A DNA stretch of 64,000 nucleotides, taken from Shewanella carassii. GTDB taxonomy: Bacteria; Pseudomonadota; Gammaproteobacteria; Enterobacterales; Shewanellaceae. A model generated the notes under the pieces. It saw only the letters and a list, made by a program, of their open reading frames with translations, was not told the DNA's origin and made no database searches. The DNA lies in assembly GCF_002777975.1 (NCBI RefSeq), contig NZ_NGVS01000033.1:1-64000 (forward strand). Reading direction: 5' to 3'. A program made the translations under genes and the position numbers. Positions 62,682-64,000 of the stretch are shown piece by piece (position 1 is the first letter of the stretch; each line of letters begins with the position of its first letter).

Positions 62682-63500
62682 TTAGAATTCTTTGGCCATG
62701 GCTTCAGCCCTGGCAATACAGTTGTTCATTGCTTGCTTGATCAGTCCCTTGAGATCACCCTGTTGGAAGGTTTCCACCGCTTCATGGGTGGTACCGCCCT
62801 TGGAGGTGACATTCTGCCGCAGTTGGCCGGCGCTCAGCTGAGGATTTTGAATCACCATCTGTGAGGCACCCAGCGCCGCCTGCTGCACCAGTAACCTGGC
62901 CTTGGATTCATCTAGCCCCAGTTCTTTGGCCGCATCCATCATGCCTTCCATAAACAGGAAAAAATAGGCCGGAGAGCTGCCTGCCAAGGCGATCACCAAA
63001 TTGAGATCCGCTTCTTTGTCTACCCACAGGGTCTCGCCGCCACTGGCCATAATCTGCTGACAAAGATCTTTATCCGCCTGCTCAACCCCACTTGCGGCAT
63101 AAAGGCCTGTCATGCCACAGCCAAGTTGGGTTGGGGTGTTGGGCATAGTGCGGATAAGCTTAATCTGTTGGCCGAAGTAGTCATTGTATCTGGCGGCCGG
63201 GATCCCTGCCGCTATGGTAATAAACAGCTTATCGGCCAGCGGCAGTGTTGCCAGTTGCTCACACACCTGTTGCATCAGTTGCGGTTTGACCGACAGCACT
63301 ATGATATCGGCCCAGTCACAGGCGGCTTGGTTGTCTGTGGTGGTGAGGATGCCAAAATCGCACTTGAGGGCATCGAGTTTAGCTGTACTTGGGTTGCTGG
63401 CCTGGATCAATTCAGCCGGATAACCGCTGCCCACCAGCCCGCTGATGATACTGCGGCTCATATTGCCGGCGCCGATAAAACAGATTTTCTTTTGAGCCAT
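62682..63500 (-). CDS. proC: Pyrroline-5-carboxylate reductase
   Basis: This 272-residue enzyme catalyses the last step of proline synthesis, NAD(P)H reduction of pyrroline-5-carboxylate. The nucleotide motif CFIGAGNMSRSIISGLVGSG starts at residue 7. RTMPNTPTQLGCGMTGLYA, ALAGSSPAYFFLFMEGMMDAA and VTSKGGTTHEAV are family signatures. The start at 63500 follows AGGGGAC; the open frame continues 108 bp upstream but that part is not family-like. It lies between yggS and yggT on one strand. Confidence 0.95.
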   Translation of the reverse strand: MAQKKICFIGAGNMSRSIISGLVGSGYPAELIQASNPSTAKLDALKCDFGILTTTDNQAACDWADIIVLSVKPQLMQQVCEQLATLPLADKLFITIAAGIPAARYNDYFGQQIKLIRTMPNTPTQLGCGMTGLYAASGVEQADKDLCQQIMASGGETLWVDKEADLNLVIALAGSSPAYFFLFMEGMMDAAKELGLDESKARLLVQQAALGASQMVIQNPQLSAGQLRQNVTSKGGTTHEAVETFQQGDLKGLIKQAMNNCIARAEAMAKEF

Positions 63501-63632
63501 GCTGTCCCCTGTCACTTGTGATTGGAGTGTATCCCGCATCGGCTTTGACCGTGCGGGAGATATTAGTATTTGGGCCAATACTATCAAAAACAAGGTCTCA
63601 GCGGCCAATCTCAGATCTTATTGGCTGGTTTA

Positions 63633-64000
63633 TCAGCCGTAGTTACGCTCGCCGAAAATAGCGCTGCCGACTCTGACCATGGTAGAGCCCTTGGCGATGG
63701 CGAGCTCAAGATCCTGACTCATACCCATGGACAGGGTATCTACCTGTGGAAACTTGAGCTTCAGTTCGGCAAACAGTTGCTGCATGTGCGACAGCTCCGC
63801 CTCAAGCCTTGGACCTTCACCGGCACTGGGAATTGTCATCAGTCCCCTGAGTTTGAGGTTGGGCAATGAGTCCACCAGGCTCGCCAGCTCAAACATTTCG
63901 CTCTGTGTTGCTATTCCTGCTTTGGAACTCTCACCCGAAACATTGATTTGAATGCAGATTTCCAGTGGAGGCATGCCTTCAGGGCGCTGCTCCGACAGGC
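63633..64000 (-). CDS. yggS: YggS-family PLP homeostasis protein, partial
   Basis: Only the C-terminal part is in the window; the gene continues past base 64000. Visible parts are PPLEICIQINVSGESSKAGIA, LRGLMTIPSAGEG and the PLP-phosphate contact LSMGMSQDLELAIAKGSTMVRVGSAIFGERNYG at the end. YggS (PLPBP) binds pyridoxal phosphate without known catalysis and keeps vitamin B6 and amino-acid pools balanced. In this order it would precede proC, and the 132-bp gap to proC may carry a promoter. Confidence 0.92.
   Translation of the reverse strand, partial: LSEQRPEGMPPLEICIQINVSGESSKAGIATQSEMFELASLVDSLPNLKLRGLMTIPSAGEGPRLEAELSHMQQLFAELKLKFPQVDTLSMGMSQDLELAIAKGSTMVRVGSAIFGERNYG

Overview
The window reads as chromosome from a gamma-proteobacterium of the genus Shewanella, most like the moderate-GC S. 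algae group. This is inferred from gene content: the Shewanella-type GlcNAc pathway (NagK of the BadF/BadG family, SIS-type NagB-II, NagX, MFS NagP, LacI-type NagR), SapC, the abl osmolyte genes, DUF4426, and an E. coli-like yggSTU/rdgB/hemW and yggN/yggL/trmB/mutY/yggX neighbourhood. No rRNA, prophage, CRISPR or intact insertion sequence is present.

Layout. 1-0.75 kb: a mosaic intergenic repeat and the relic end of a MITE-like element. 0.75-11.8 kb: housekeeping and stress genes (RNA methyltransferase, two GST-family proteins facing a TetR regulator, DUF2461, PhnA, a MarR regulator, a Crp/Fnr regulator, YgjV, paired zinc ribbons, NADH dehydrogenase II). 12-18 kb: iron alcohol dehydrogenase, then the N-epsilon-acetyl-beta-lysine osmolyte operon (ablA, symporter, ablB) divergent from an EctR-like MarR regulator. 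18-27 kb: a c-di-GMP GGDEF/EAL protein, a DEAD-box helicase, a repeat lipoprotein, a G3E GTPase, a MATE exporter and a second NADH dehydrogenase II.

27.3-44.2 kb is a chitin/GlcNAc regulon: nagR, a TonB-dependent receptor, sapC, a secreted GH20 hexosaminidase, nagK-nagB-nagA-nagX and nagP. Four near-identical NagR palindromes (28665, 34525, 37784, 42673) tie the units together. The receptor and SapC would handle outer-membrane uptake, hexosaminidase would release GlcNAc, NagP would import it, and NagK, NagA and NagB would convert it to fructose-6-phosphate. A 2 kb repeat array splits the receptor from sapC, and a 282-bp MITE-like element lies between nagX and nagP.

44.7-49.9 kb: an EAL protein, tRNA-Thr and tRNA-Phe, cytochrome b561-YceI, a thioredoxin-like protein, a CmlA/FloR-like exporter behind what looks like a complete translational attenuator, and a 58-residue zinc-ribbon protein. 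49.9-55.5 kb: yggX-mutY, trmB-yggL-glsB, a second repeat array and yggN. 55.8-64 kb: a LysR regulator, a candidate sRNA, a DUF885 protein, hemW-rdgB, DUF4426, yggU-yggT, proC and the 3' part of yggS.

Two observations stand out. (1) The intergenic repeat arrays are built from small hairpins that repeatedly present GGA in the apical loop, mostly as ANGGAY hexaloops. The arms vary but stay complementary, and the variable loop base is the N of the CsrA/RsmA motif. This looks like genome-borne CsrA-binding arrays. (2) The CmlA-like exporter has a 13-codon leader peptide and a hairpin that masks its Shine-Dalgarno, as in drug-inducible translational attenuation. Both are inferences from the sequence alone.
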